From the NCBI GenBank assembly GCA_014860745.1, contig JACZJC010000041.1:1-64000 (forward strand): a stretch of DNA of 64,000 nt. Reading direction: 5' to 3'. Origin of the DNA: Anaerolineales bacterium. Lineage in GTDB: Bacteria; Chloroflexota; Anaerolineae; Anaerolineales; Villigracilaceae. Below, one piece after another: positions 1 to 8,156 of this stretch. The notes under the pieces are model-generated. The model was given only the letters and a program-made list of their open reading frames with translations, had not been told where the DNA came from and did not search any database. A program made the translations under genes and the position numbers. Within the stretch, counting starts at the first letter, position 1; the number at the start of each line of letters is the position of its first letter.

Positions 1-331
<331 letters not shown>

Positions 332-352
332 AATTCACTCTTGCGAGTGTAG

Positions 353-381
353 TTTATACTTTACGGAATTTACTGGTTCAA
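353..381 (-). promoter_or_regulatory. possible rRNA promoter P3 (proximal)
   Basis: Minus-strand TTGAAC (376-381), 17 bp spacer, TATAAA (353-358). The predicted start would lie only about 15 nt before the mature 16S end, so it could be fortuitous or could make a nearly leaderless precursor. A CACTC-ttgc-GAGTG hairpin (336-349) sits between it and the 16S start. Confidence 0.4.
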
Positions 382-443
382 CAAAAAATGTTGTTTCCTA
401 TCACTTTTCAGTTGTTAAGGTGCTTGCCATTTGAGCGAGCGGT

Positions 444-472
444 ATTCTACTCGCTACCATAACCGCCGTCAA
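444..472 (-). promoter_or_regulatory. rRNA promoter P2
   Basis: Minus-strand TTGACG (467-472), 17 bp spacer, TAGAAT (444-449), directed at the 16S gene. Spacing is ideal for a housekeeping sigma factor. The predicted start is near 437, about 105 nt before the mature 16S end. Confidence 0.6.
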
Positions 473-493
473 GGTTTTATACAGACTAAAATA

Positions 494-517
494 CCGATGC
501 TTTTTCTATTGCATCGG
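494..517 (-). other. rRNA leader hairpin
   Basis: CCGATGC (494-500) and GCATCGG (511-517) form a perfect 7-bp stem with a 10-nt loop in the rRNA leader between P1 and P2. It is a candidate processing or antitermination element. The role is not established from sequence. Confidence 0.4.
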
Positions 518-628
518 CTCATCAGGCTGCAAAACCATTTGCTTTGTGTCTCTGATGGTAGACGGTTACTCAGTTGTCAATGATCTGTCGGGGAGACGAA
601 ATCGTTTGCTTTGTACTGGCGAATGACA

Positions 629-656
629 ATTATACGCATTACCGTTACCTTGTCAA
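629..656 (-). promoter_or_regulatory. rRNA promoter P1 (distal)
   Basis: Minus-strand TTGACA (651-656), 16 bp spacer, TATAAT (629-634): two perfect hexamers. The upstream side (657-690) is A/T-rich, as in an UP element. The predicted start is near 622, giving a leader of about 290 nt before 16S. This is the strongest promoter match at the left end. Confidence 0.75.
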
Positions 657-689
657 TAGAAAAACAGGTTTCAAACCTTAAAAAATCGA

Positions 690-865
690 TGGGAATCTGA
701 GTGGATTTGGGATACCAGAGCTAGCCAATTATTGTGCGGACTCTGAGAGCATACTTTTCAATCATCCTTACTGCCTCTGCGACTCCGTTTTCGCCTCTTA
801 CTTCTTGACCGATAGCCTGCGTGCCCTCCCAAATTAAATATACTGAGGATGGTTATTTTCATACT
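690..865. other. intergenic, nothing recognised
   Basis: The stretch between the rRNA promoter region and the recR terminator holds no plausible gene on either strand, no RNA motif I recognise and no strong repeat. Confidence 0.4.
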
Positions 866-903
866 TAAAAAAGTGACAGCCACCTCCAGGGTGACTGCCA
901 TTT
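866..903 (-). terminator. rho-independent terminator of the dnaX-recR unit
   Basis: On the minus strand GGCAGTCACC and GGTGGCTGTC pair around a 6-nt loop (874-899), followed by a run of six T (867-872). It lies just after the recR stop codon. Confidence 0.7.
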
Positions 904-911
904 CGAGCAAT

Positions 912-1517
912 CTAATTCATTTCCTGTCTTCCAGATAAAGCCCTCAACAATGTATTTTGATCGGCATATTCAAGATCACCTCCAACGGGGAGACCGCGCG
1001 CAAGCCGGGTGACATGCACATTGAATTGTTTCAACTGGCCTTGTAAATATTGAGCGGTCGCATCGCCTTCCATGCTGGGATTGGTGGCAAGGATGATCTC
1101 CCTCACTCCCCCGCCCGCAACACGAGCCAATAATTGCTTGATCTTCAAATCGTCAGGGCCGATGCCTTCAATGGGAGATAGCACTCCCTGTAAGACGTGA
1201 TACTTGCCCTGAAAGCCGCCCGTACGTTCAAGAGCGAGGACATCCAACGCTTCTTCGACGACGCAGATGAGGGATGCGTCTCGTTTGGACGATTCACAAA
1301 TTTCGCAGCGTTCGCGGCCGGCTTCAGTAATATTGAAACATTCCTGACAAAAGGCGGTGTTCGCCTTGAGATTCGCCAGGGCAACAGATAAATCCTGCGC
1401 AACATCATCGGAAGTCCGCAGCAGGTAGAAAGCCAGCCGCGAAGCGGACTTTGGCCCAATGCCGGGGAGTCGCTCCAGGGCGGTAATTAAATTTTGAATG
1501 GATGCGGGAAGTAGCAT
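912..1517 (-). CDS. recR: recombination protein RecR
   Basis: Recombination mediator that works with RecF/RecO to load RecA on gapped DNA. The protein of about 201 aa matches the family length. It has an N-terminal helix-hairpin-helix (LERLPGIGPKSASRLAFYLL), a four-cysteine zinc finger of the form CxxC-x11-CxxC near residues 55-75, and a Toprim domain starting LICVVEEALD with the following GKYHVLQG. The open frame begins at a TTG two codons earlier; the ATG at 1517 is the more likely start. It is last in the dnaX-hypothetical-ybaB-recR unit, a linkage widely conserved in bacteria. A terminator follows. Confidence 0.95.
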   Translation of the reverse strand: MLLPASIQNLITALERLPGIGPKSASRLAFYLLRTSDDVAQDLSVALANLKANTAFCQECFNITEAGRERCEICESSKRDASLICVVEEALDVLALERTGGFQGKYHVLQGVLSPIEGIGPDDLKIKQLLARVAGGGVREIILATNPSMEGDATAQYLQGQLKQFNVHVTRLARGLPVGGDLEYADQNTLLRALSGRQEMN

Positions 1518-1523
1518 AAGCAA

Positions 1524-1576
1524 GTAACTAGTGACTAGTGATTGGAGACTGCAAACTAATCACTAGTCTCTAATCT
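1524..1576. repeat. degenerate intergenic hairpin repeat (CTAGTGATT type)
   Basis: The gap between ybaB and recR is filled by variants of GACTAGTGATTGGAGACT, with the inverted form AATCACTAGTCTC about 25 nt away. The two arms (about 1532-1545 and 1557-1570) can fold into a hairpin within the transcript. It belongs to the same general class as the repeats at 4012, 8090, 10290, 31801, 45533 and 51462. Confidence 0.6.
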
Positions 1577-1906
1577 CTAAAAGGGCAACCCGCCCGCGAG
1601 CGGACCCATCAGCTTTTCCTGCAAGGCGCGGGACTCATCCAATGCCATGTTGACAGCGGACAAGACCATGTCTTGCAGCATTTCGGGGTCAGCGTCTTTG
1701 AGGAACTCGGGGGAGATTTCGACGGATCTGCATTTCTGGTCACCCGTCATGACGACTTTGATCGCACCGCCGCCCGCCGTTGCAGACACGGTTTCTTCGG
1801 CAAGTTTTGCCTGCGCTTCTTCCATTTGTTTTTGCATGCGCTGAATTTGCTGCATCATGCCAGCCTGCCCGCCGATTGCGGTTCCACGATTAAATCCTTT
1901 TGCCAT
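1577..1906 (-). CDS. ybaB: YbaB/EbfC family nucleoid-associated protein
   Basis: Small DNA-binding protein of 109 aa, the usual YbaB length. The sequence shows the family pattern: an N-terminal helix rich in Met/Gln (GMMQQIQRMQKQMEEAQAKL), the central VSATAGGGAIKVVMTGDQ strand region, and a C-terminal helix beginning DPEMLQDMVLSAVNMAL. Members form dimers that bind DNA and are almost always encoded next to dnaX and recR, as here. The start ATG has a GGAG ribosome site. Function is by family only. Confidence 0.93.
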   Translation of the reverse strand: MAKGFNRGTAIGGQAGMMQQIQRMQKQMEEAQAKLAEETVSATAGGGAIKVVMTGDQKCRSVEISPEFLKDADPEMLQDMVLSAVNMALDESRALQEKLMGPLAGGLPF

Positions 1907-1952
1907 AAGTTAGTCTCCTAGTTGAGTAGTTACATAGTTAAGAAATTGGTGG

Positions 1953-2399
1953 TCAATCCCACCAAGCAGAAAGAATAACATACGAAGTGTCTTTTATTTC
2001 ACTCGTACCAAGCATATCCATCGCATCTTCCCCACCAATCCATTGTGTTTCATCAGCATGGAATTGTTCTTTCATAATTTCTTCCAGCTTGAAGTGATAG
2101 CCATCTTCGGGATAAATATAAAGCGTATCTGCGTGCCAGTTTCCATCTGCCATGTCACGTAGGGATATAAAATCCAACGGCAACAAAACTGCATACCACA
2201 TTCGATGGTTTTCTCTCAGCCATTCAGCAATAGCCTTGCCGTTAAATGAGTTGAAATTCGTTTTTGCAATTACCACTAACTGAAAATTCTGCGCTTCACT
2301 TATTTTCTTCTCAACTTGTTGAAGCACAGGACTGATCGTAAACTCAACTTTTACGTCCCGATTTTTCTTTCCGCTGTCATTTTTATTCGATGTCGCCAT
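1953..2399 (-). CDS. hypothetical protein within the dnaX-ybaB-recR unit
   Basis: A protein of about 148 aa that I do not recognise. It is soluble, with a charged N-terminus (MATSNKNDSGKKNRDVK), aromatic-rich central strands (NHRMWYAVLLPLDFISL) and an acidic C-terminus ending in SAWWD; there is no signal peptide or TM segment. The open frame extends four codons upstream to a TTG, but the ATG at 2399 has a good GAGG ribosome site six bases upstream and is preferred. It lies between dnaX and ybaB, which usually adjoin, so it is an insertion into a conserved operon. It could be a nuclease-associated or immunity-like protein, but nothing in it proves that. Confidence 0.7.
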   Translation of the reverse strand: MATSNKNDSGKKNRDVKVEFTISPVLQQVEKKISEAQNFQLVVIAKTNFNSFNGKAIAEWLRENHRMWYAVLLPLDFISLRDMADGNWHADTLYIYPEDGYHFKLEEIMKEQFHADETQWIGGEDAMDMLGTSEIKDTSYVILSAWWD

Positions 2400-2435
2400 A
2401 ATCAACCTCAATTACCAATCTCCAATTACAGCTCT

Positions 2436-4010
2436 TCACTCATCCACATCTACGATCTCCCCACCGTGTTGAATCGCAGCGGCAACCATGCCGTCTTGCG
2501 AAACATGTGTGGGGAGTTTGCCTTTGGCGTTGGTGACCACACAGCGCACGGACAACTCCACGTGGAAGTGGTCTTTGATGAGGCGCTGGATGATCTCGAT
2601 CTGGTCGGGTTTGTTGAGTTTTTCCACGAGCACGTCACTTGCCATGCCGAGGATGAGGGCTTTGCCCTGCACATCGATCATGCGAACGGAATTGAGCAAT
2701 GCGCCGAGGTTCGCCTGGTTTTTGGGAAGTGTGGCGATGAGAGGTTTCCACGCCTTGACAATTTCATTTGAGTTGAGCGTGGGTTTCTCTTCTGGACTTG
2801 GCGGTTCCCCCTTCGGGGACGATGCACTCTTAACCTCAGGCTTGGATTCTGCTGCGGGAGCGGATACAGGCTTAGGCTTGGGTTGAGGCGTGGCCCCCTT
2901 CGGGGATGAAACGGCGGCGGGTGTGGATTCCGTTGGTGAGTCCAGTATCTCTGCCAAAGCAAGTTCCAGACTCAAAGATGGTTGCCATCCGCCGCGTAAA
3001 TCTGTTGCGGCATTGTTGAAGATCTTCATCATCCGCAGAACATCGGTGGACGAAAAAGATTTCGCGTGCGACTCCATTTGGGTTTTGACTTCGCGCGTGG
3101 CTTCGACTTGTTCAGCATTGCCCATTTGAATGAGCATGAGACCGCGTGTGTATTCAACGAGTTGACGCGCCAGCGAGCGCGGATCGGCGCCAGAGTCGAG
3201 GGCGCGATGGATGGTTTCGAGACCGCGCGCGGGTTGATGGTCGAGGACGGAGGCGATGACATCCAGCACGGTTTGGCTGGTGGCTGTGCCAAGGACCTGC
3301 TGCGCGAGGGCAAGCGTGATCTTTGTGCCCGTGGAAGAAAGTTGATCGAGGAGTGATTGCGCGTCGCGCATGCCGCCTGCGGATTGACGTGCGATGAGCG
3401 TGAGAGCTTCTTCGTCGGCTTGGATGTTTTCGGTTGCGGCGATCTCTTTGAGATTTTTAACGATCTCATCGATAGGCACGCGGCGGAACTCATGGCGCTG
3501 GCAACGAGACAAAACCGTCGCGGGAATTTTATGAATTTCAGTCGTCGCTAAAACAAAGATAGCGTGTGTGGGCGGTTCTTCGAGCGTTTTGAGCAGTGCG
3601 TTGAACGCGCCGCCCGAGAGCATGTGAACTTCGTCGATGACATAGACTTTGTATTTGCCCTGTGAAGGCGAGAAGTTGATCTTCTCGCGCAAGTCACGCA
3701 CATCATCCACGCCGTTGTTGGAGGCGGCATCGATCTCGATCATGTCCATGAAGCGGTTTTCGTTGACAGCTTTGCAGTGTTCGCATTCGTTGCATGGACG
3801 TTTTGCTGGGTCTTCGTTGAGACAGTTGACCGCTTTCGCCAACAGGCGCGCGACGGTGGTCTTGCCCGTTCCACGTGGCCCCGCGAAGAGATAGGCATGA
3901 CCAACGCGGTCTGCTTTGATGGAATTGGTGAGAGTCTGAACAACGTGATCTTGTCCAATGACTGCATCCCATCCTTTGGGGCGGTATTTTCGGTAGAGGG
4001 CTTGGGTCAT
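2436..4010 (-). CDS. dnaX: DNA polymerase III subunit gamma/tau
   Basis: Clamp-loader ATPase of the replicative polymerase. The AAA+ domain (about 1-240) shows Walker A GPRGTGKTT, a zinc-binding module with CLNEDPAKRPCNECEHC, Walker B VYVIDEVHML, and sensor 1 LATTEIHKIPATVLSRC. The collar domain III follows to about residue 360. After that comes a Pro/Lys/Ser-rich linker and a C-terminal tau-like domain. The length of 524 aa is somewhat shorter than long tau forms. I did not find a convincing programmed frameshift signal for a gamma product. It is first in a unit with a hypothetical gene, ybaB and recR. Confidence 0.95.
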   Translation of the reverse strand: MTQALYRKYRPKGWDAVIGQDHVVQTLTNSIKADRVGHAYLFAGPRGTGKTTVARLLAKAVNCLNEDPAKRPCNECEHCKAVNENRFMDMIEIDAASNNGVDDVRDLREKINFSPSQGKYKVYVIDEVHMLSGGAFNALLKTLEEPPTHAIFVLATTEIHKIPATVLSRCQRHEFRRVPIDEIVKNLKEIAATENIQADEEALTLIARQSAGGMRDAQSLLDQLSSTGTKITLALAQQVLGTATSQTVLDVIASVLDHQPARGLETIHRALDSGADPRSLARQLVEYTRGLMLIQMGNAEQVEATREVKTQMESHAKSFSSTDVLRMMKIFNNAATDLRGGWQPSLSLELALAEILDSPTESTPAAVSSPKGATPQPKPKPVSAPAAESKPEVKSASSPKGEPPSPEEKPTLNSNEIVKAWKPLIATLPKNQANLGALLNSVRMIDVQGKALILGMASDVLVEKLNKPDQIEIIQRLIKDHFHVELSVRCVVTNAKGKLPTHVSQDGMVAAAIQHGGEIVDVDE

Positions 4011-4011
4011 T

Positions 4012-4112
4012 TTAGGTGTCAGGTGTCAGGTTGAAGGTCAAAGGTCGGGCGATATTCGATATTGGATATTGGATAATCGATTATCGGTTCTCGAATATCG
4101 GGTTTATGAATC
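4012..4112. repeat. degenerate short-period repeats upstream of dnaX
   Basis: Two runs lie side by side. One is GGTGTCAGGTGTCAGGTTGAAGGTCAAAGGTC (4016-4047). The other is a series of GATATTCGATATTGGATATTGG and TAATCGATTATCGGTTCTCGAATATCGG units (4051-4105). The second run contains self-complementary stretches (ATATTCGA...TCGAATAT). No gene is present. It resembles the other intergenic repeats of this window. Confidence 0.6.
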
Positions 4113-4159
4113 ATAGCACAGAATATTCATGCGTGAAACAATCGGGATATAACAATATA

Positions 4160-5824
4160 TCAGGGTAGTTCTGTCATCAAAAAATCGTCGAAGGTGACAT
4201 CTGTTTTTACCGCCTCAAGCGCGCTCCAAGTGACCACGCCCACCCTACCCGACGTAAAAGATGAATCAGGGACGGAATCAACCTGCTGACCATCTACATA
4301 CAAGGTCAGGATGCCATTTCCACAATCCGCGCCCAGGCGATAAGATGAGGCATTCTGCTGAATCAGGCTCGAGTACCCCCATTGCTTGCCATTGGTGAGG
4401 AAGTTATCAAGCACACCCGCATCTACTCTGGCAATCACATACTGTCCGCTGGGGGTAATGGCAAAATAATGGAAGGATTGTCCGTCAGCCTGTTGATTGC
4501 ACATTAAGCCAAAAGCGGTATGCTGATCGGTGTCGTTGTTAATCACGGTCGCTTCCAGATGCACATCTCCATACGCAACGCTATTGGGCGTATTCCAGAC
4601 AAACCAATTCCTGGTGTGAATGATCATCTGCAAGGCATCATCTTGATATTGGACAGAACTGTTTGAATCTTCGATGGTGCCCCAGGTTCGATTCGTCCCT
4701 GAAAAATCATCCGCAAGAATGACTTTGGCAGTATTGATGGAAACCGATGTTGGCAAAGAAATTTCCGTTGCCAGCGGTATATCTGTAAGAGATGGGGAAG
4801 GTTGATTAATGAAACGCGAGGCAAAACCAAATACGCCCACAGCCGAGCCCAAGAGGCACGCAACCACAACACAACCCATTGTCAAACCTGTGGTGGGTTT
4901 TACAGATTTGGATACTGCTTGTTTTGTCGGATCAGGCTTCCGCGGAGTCTGAGCGACAGTGGCAGCTTGGGATGACATTGGCGGAATGGCGCCCGTCCCT
5001 GTCACTGCCTGCTTCCAGGCGGAGACGAATTCAGCAATATCATTGAAGCGGGCGTCCGGATCCTTGGCAAGGGCTTTGACGATTACCTGCTCGATGAATG
5101 GAGAAATATCGGGCTTGATCGCTGAAGGCGGAGGCAGGGGATCGTTAATGTGTTTGAGAATGACAGCCAAAGGGGTATCTGCAACAAAAGGAACGCGGCC
5201 AGTGACCATTTCATGCAGAATGACACCGAGTGAATAAATATCCGAGCGTTGATCAACGGGCAAAGCTGCCGCTTGTTCAGGGCTGATGTATGCCGGCGTG
5301 CCCATGATCGCCGCAGTTTGCGTGAGGCGCGGAGATGCATTCTCGAGCAATTTTGCAATGCCGAAATCTGTGAGAAAAAGATTACCGCTCGAATCAACCA
5401 AAACGTTTGCGGGTTTCAGATCACGATGAACAACGCCCTGGGCATGTGCATACCCCAGCGCATCCGTCAATTGCATAAAGATGTGATTGACCTCGTCCAA
5501 AGATAGCCGCCCTGAATTCATTCTATCCTTCAACGTCCCCGCTTCGAGATAGCGCATTACAAAATAAGCCGTCCCATTTTCTTCGCCATAATCAAAAACT
5601 GGCAGGATGTAGGGATGTTCAAGTCGGGCGATGATGCGCGCTTCCTGTTGAAAACGTTTGACAAACTCTTCGCTTTCAGCCAATTTCCCCGGCAGGACTT
5701 TGATCGCCACATTGCGATCCATGGAAGACTGATATGCCTTGTAAACGGCCGCCATGCCGCCCTCGCCGATCTGCCCGATAATTCGATATGCACCGAGCAT
5801 CTGTCCTGGCTGAAGTTTATCCAT
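4160..5824 (-). CDS. transmembrane Ser/Thr protein kinase with ConA-like extracellular domain
   Basis: Eukaryote-like kinase (residues about 1-265): glycine loop IGEGGMAAVY, ATP lysine in VAIKVLPGK, catalytic HRDLKPANVL, DFG in LTDFGIAKL, and APE-like AYISPEQ. After a Pro/Thr-rich linker comes one TM helix (GCVVVACLLGSAVGVFGF) and an extracytoplasmic region of about 190 aa (DDFSGTNRTWGT...GRVGVVTWS) that reads like a concanavalin/LamG-type beta-sandwich, a probable ligand sensor. The chosen start (MDKLQPGQ) has GGAG six bases upstream. A longer frame starts at 5848 and overlaps the upstream gene's stop as TAATG, so that start is possible too. No substrate is evident. Confidence 0.9.
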   Translation of the reverse strand: MDKLQPGQMLGAYRIIGQIGEGGMAAVYKAYQSSMDRNVAIKVLPGKLAESEEFVKRFQQEARIIARLEHPYILPVFDYGEENGTAYFVMRYLEAGTLKDRMNSGRLSLDEVNHIFMQLTDALGYAHAQGVVHRDLKPANVLVDSSGNLFLTDFGIAKLLENASPRLTQTAAIMGTPAYISPEQAAALPVDQRSDIYSLGVILHEMVTGRVPFVADTPLAVILKHINDPLPPPSAIKPDISPFIEQVIVKALAKDPDARFNDIAEFVSAWKQAVTGTGAIPPMSSQAATVAQTPRKPDPTKQAVSKSVKPTTGLTMGCVVVACLLGSAVGVFGFASRFINQPSPSLTDIPLATEISLPTSVSINTAKVILADDFSGTNRTWGTIEDSNSSVQYQDDALQMIIHTRNWFVWNTPNSVAYGDVHLEATVINNDTDQHTAFGLMCNQQADGQSFHYFAITPSGQYVIARVDAGVLDNFLTNGKQWGYSSLIQQNASSYRLGADCGNGILTLYVDGQQVDSVPDSSFTSGRVGVVTWSALEAVKTDVTFDDFLMTELP

Positions 5825-5847
5825 TCCGCTCTCCTGCCATGCAGTCA

Positions 5848-6333
5848 TTAAGGTACTCGATACACCGCTCTCAAATTTCCTTGCGAATCAAAGAGCCTGG
5901 CATTCTCGCCAGAACTCCATACGGCATCGCCCAAACCCCAATACAGGTCTATCACAGAATCGGTGCCTGTGTTGGTATGGACTTGCACGGCCCCGTTGGG
6001 ATACAGGGTGATTTTGGGAAAGGTGAAGGTATTGCCATTTTCATCCTTTAATTGCCACGAAGCCAAATCCAACTCGCCTGTGCCTTCGAACTTGACGACA
6101 ACGATCTCCGAAGTTAACGTCCCTGCGCCGACAACACTGCTTATCTTCACAGGGATATCCGTTTGCAAATCGGTACTCGATGCAGAGGCATTGCCTGCCG
6201 AAGGCGCCTGCGCCACTGCGGGTTGGCTGACGGCGCGATAATTACGGTCATACCAGAAAAGGATTCCGCCCGTCACACTCGCCGAGACGAAGATATTGAT
6301 CAGCAGGTATTGGATGAGTTTCCGGCGATCCAT
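5848..6333 (-). CDS. membrane-anchored lamin-tail-like domain protein
   Basis: A 161-aa protein with an N-terminal hydrophobic helix (YLLINIFVSASVTGGILFWY, residues 9-28) that would anchor it outside the membrane, a short Ala/Ser linker, then a domain of about 100 aa resembling the lamin-tail (LTD) fold: EIVVVKFEGTGELDLASWQL, TFTFPKITLYPNGAVQVHT and GDAVWSSGENARLFDSQG. LTD domains occur in secreted bacterial proteins, often as accessory binding modules. Its stop touches the start of the kinase frame, so the two are probably co-translated and may act together at the cell surface. That partnership is inferred. Confidence 0.75.
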   Translation of the reverse strand: MDRRKLIQYLLINIFVSASVTGGILFWYDRNYRAVSQPAVAQAPSAGNASASSTDLQTDIPVKISSVVGAGTLTSEIVVVKFEGTGELDLASWQLKDENGNTFTFPKITLYPNGAVQVHTNTGTDSVIDLYWGLGDAVWSSGENARLFDSQGNLRAVYRVP

Positions 6334-6381
6334 GATGTTTTGTATGATAGCACAAAAAAGTTGAACGTTGCAGGTGGAAGG

Positions 6382-7323
6382 TTATTTCTTCATGGATACC
6401 GCCATCCAATCCTTCATTTGACGGATCTCGCCTCGTTTCAGACCTTTGGCCTGTCCTGCCTCAATGACATTTTCCACCTGATGATCAAGAATCCCGCTTA
6501 AGATGACCTCACCATTTGGCTCGATCAAGTCTGCGAGCCCCGCGTCGAAGAGACGAATCAACACAGGCGCGAGGATGTTTGCCACCACAAGCGGCGCGGA
6601 CTTAACCTTGAACTGCCCCGCCAGCACCTCGGTCACAGAACCCTGCCCGAGCATAAGCTCCTCCCCCACCCCGTTGACATCCGCGTTCTCGCGCGAGTTC
6701 TTCACGGACTCAATGTCAATGTCCACGCCGAGGACGGCTTTCGCGCCAAGCTTAATTGCGGCAATGGATAAGATTCCCGAACCACAGCCTACATCAATAC
6801 AGGCAAGAGGAATGAGGAAAGAATCACCTTCTTTCGTCTTTCCTCTTTCATCGAAAGACCTTTCCATCAACTCCAAGCACAACTGAGTCGTCGGATGAGT
6901 CCCGGTGCCAAACGCCATGCCAGGGTCGATCTTGATAGAGATTCGTTTCGGGTCTGGCGACTCGAGCCAGGCAGGCAGGATGAGGAGTCTCTTTCCGATG
7001 AGAATCGGCTTATAGTGCGCTTTCCAGGCTTCCATCCAGTTTTGATCCGCGATCTGTTTGTAGGTGGGAGCTGGGACGGGCTGAATCATCCCCAAATAAA
7101 AAAGAGACTCTTCGAGTTTGTGCCGCGTCTCTTCGAGTTGATCGTTCACTTCCAAATACGCGCGGACGGTGATGGGACCAGTCGCCGTGCCTTCGTCCTC
7201 ATCGTCGACAAAGCGCACGCCCTGTTCGGTCATCACGCCGTTGGGCGCGAATCGCGCCAGCACATCCGCAACGGATTCGGCGAGTTCGCCGTCCACGGTC
7301 AAAGAAACTTCCAGCCAATTCAT
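6382..7323 (-). CDS. prmA: ribosomal protein L11 methyltransferase
   Basis: SAM-dependent methyltransferase that trimethylates ribosomal protein L11. The length of 313 aa is typical. The N-terminal substrate-binding part starts MNWLEVSLTVDGELAESV. The SAM site reads IDVGCGSGILSIAAIKLGA, the next acidic strand VLGVDIDIESV, and the catalytic-domain VVANILAPVL is the PrmA version of motif IV. It lies between the DUF190 and lamin-tail genes in the same direction; the functional link to them is unclear. Confidence 0.93.
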   Translation of the reverse strand: MNWLEVSLTVDGELAESVADVLARFAPNGVMTEQGVRFVDDEDEGTATGPITVRAYLEVNDQLEETRHKLEESLFYLGMIQPVPAPTYKQIADQNWMEAWKAHYKPILIGKRLLILPAWLESPDPKRISIKIDPGMAFGTGTHPTTQLCLELMERSFDERGKTKEGDSFLIPLACIDVGCGSGILSIAAIKLGAKAVLGVDIDIESVKNSRENADVNGVGEELMLGQGSVTEVLAGQFKVKSAPLVVANILAPVLIRLFDAGLADLIEPNGEVILSGILDHQVENVIEAGQAKGLKRGEIRQMKDWMAVSMKK

Positions 7324-7338
7324 CCATTAACTCCGATA

Positions 7339-7680
7339 TTATTTTTTCTCGGCGCGATAGAATTTGATCTGCGCCTTTTCAAGGGTGACCAGACCCGCTT
7401 TGATGTGCGGATCAATAAGTTCAAGAAATTCTTCAAGCTTTTCTTTTGTGTCAACGATCTCAACCACCATTGGCATATCCTCAGAGAGGCGTTCGATCTT
7501 GAAGGTTCGGATGACGCGCGTATTCGCTCCAAAGCCCATGATACCGCGCAGGACAGTCGCGCCCGCCAATCCCTGATCGCGGGCCTGGAGGACGATCCAT
7601 TCGTAGAGCGGTCTATGTTCATGCTTATCCGATTCGCCAATGAAAATGCGGAGCAGGTATCCTTCTTCGGGCAGTCGCAT
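7339..7680 (-). CDS. DUF190 family protein (PII-like)
   Basis: A 113-aa protein matching the DUF190 pattern: LLRIFIGESDKHEHRPLYEWIV near the N-terminus, GLAGATVLRGIMGFG in the middle and MPMVVEIVDTKEKLEEF after it. Members adopt a PII/ferredoxin-like fold and are commonly encoded next to crcB fluoride channels, exactly as here: crcB ends two bases before this gene starts. A regulatory or accessory role in fluoride export is the usual guess, not shown. Confidence 0.9.
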   Translation of the reverse strand: MRLPEEGYLLRIFIGESDKHEHRPLYEWIVLQARDQGLAGATVLRGIMGFGANTRVIRTFKIERLSEDMPMVVEIVDTKEKLEEFLELIDPHIKAGLVTLEKAQIKFYRAEKK

Positions 7681-7681
7681 A

Positions 7682-8065
7682 TTACCTCCAGATCAAATAC
7701 GAAATGGTACGTCCCAGCCAGACAGCGAAGAGACCGATGACCACATTCGCGCCGATGTTCGCCAACGCACTCAGCATTTGACTGTCACGCGCAAGGTTGA
7801 GCGTTTCGTTGCCAAATGATGAAAACGTAGTGAAGCCGCCAAGAATGCCGACAAAAACAAACAGACGCGATTCACTGGTGAACATGCCGCGGCTTTCAGC
7901 AAGCTGGGCGAGGAACCCGATCACAAAGCACCCAATGACATTGACCGCCAGCGTGCCATAGGGAAAGCCGATGCTCTTCGTCGTTTGCTGCACCCATCCG
8001 CTGACCGTGTACCTCAACACCGAACCAATAAATCCGCCAATACCGACGATAAGAATGTTTGTCAA
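7682..8065 (-). CDS. crcB: fluoride efflux channel CrcB/Fluc
   Basis: A 127-aa membrane protein with four predicted TM helices. It has the family features GGFIGSVLRYTVSGWV near the N-terminus, GTLAVNVIGCFVIGFL (conserved Asn lining the pore), and GGFTTFSSFGNE (the Phe-box and sodium-binding GFTTFS motif). It exports fluoride passively as an antiparallel dimer. The start is TTG at 8065 with an AGAGG ribosome site; no ATG is near. I looked for a fluoride riboswitch upstream and did not find its conserved core. Confidence 0.93.
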   Translation of the reverse strand: MTNILIVGIGGFIGSVLRYTVSGWVQQTTKSIGFPYGTLAVNVIGCFVIGFLAQLAESRGMFTSESRLFVFVGILGGFTTFSSFGNETLNLARDSQMLSALANIGANVVIGLFAVWLGRTISYLIWR

Positions 8066-8089
8066 ATGAATTCCTCTTTACCAAAAATA

Positions 8090-8156
8090 ACTGACGATAG
8101 ACCATAGACTAAGGACGATGGAAACATCTGTGGTCTGTCATCCACCGTCTATCGTA
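8090..8156. repeat. inverted repeat ACGATAGAC...GTCTATCGT
   Basis: ACGATAGAC near 8093 and GTCTATCGT near 8147 are perfect inverted arms. Between them lie degenerate inner copies (CATAGACTAAGGACGATGG, GTGGTCTGTCATCCACC), so the whole gap between the NUDIX gene and crcB can fold as a long imperfect hairpin. It overlaps the last codons of the NUDIX gene at 8149. Confidence 0.6.

Noticed and set aside
2436-4010. Programmed frameshift in dnaX for a gamma product
   Set aside because: No A-rich slippery sequence with a downstream hairpin was found on reading the gene.
6895-7740. Plus-strand open frame of 281 codons
   Set aside because: It covers parts of prmA, the DUF190 gene and crcB on the opposite strand, all of which have clear motifs.
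8066-8148. Fluoride riboswitch upstream of crcB
   Set aside because: No conserved riboswitch core is seen; the region holds an inverted repeat instead.
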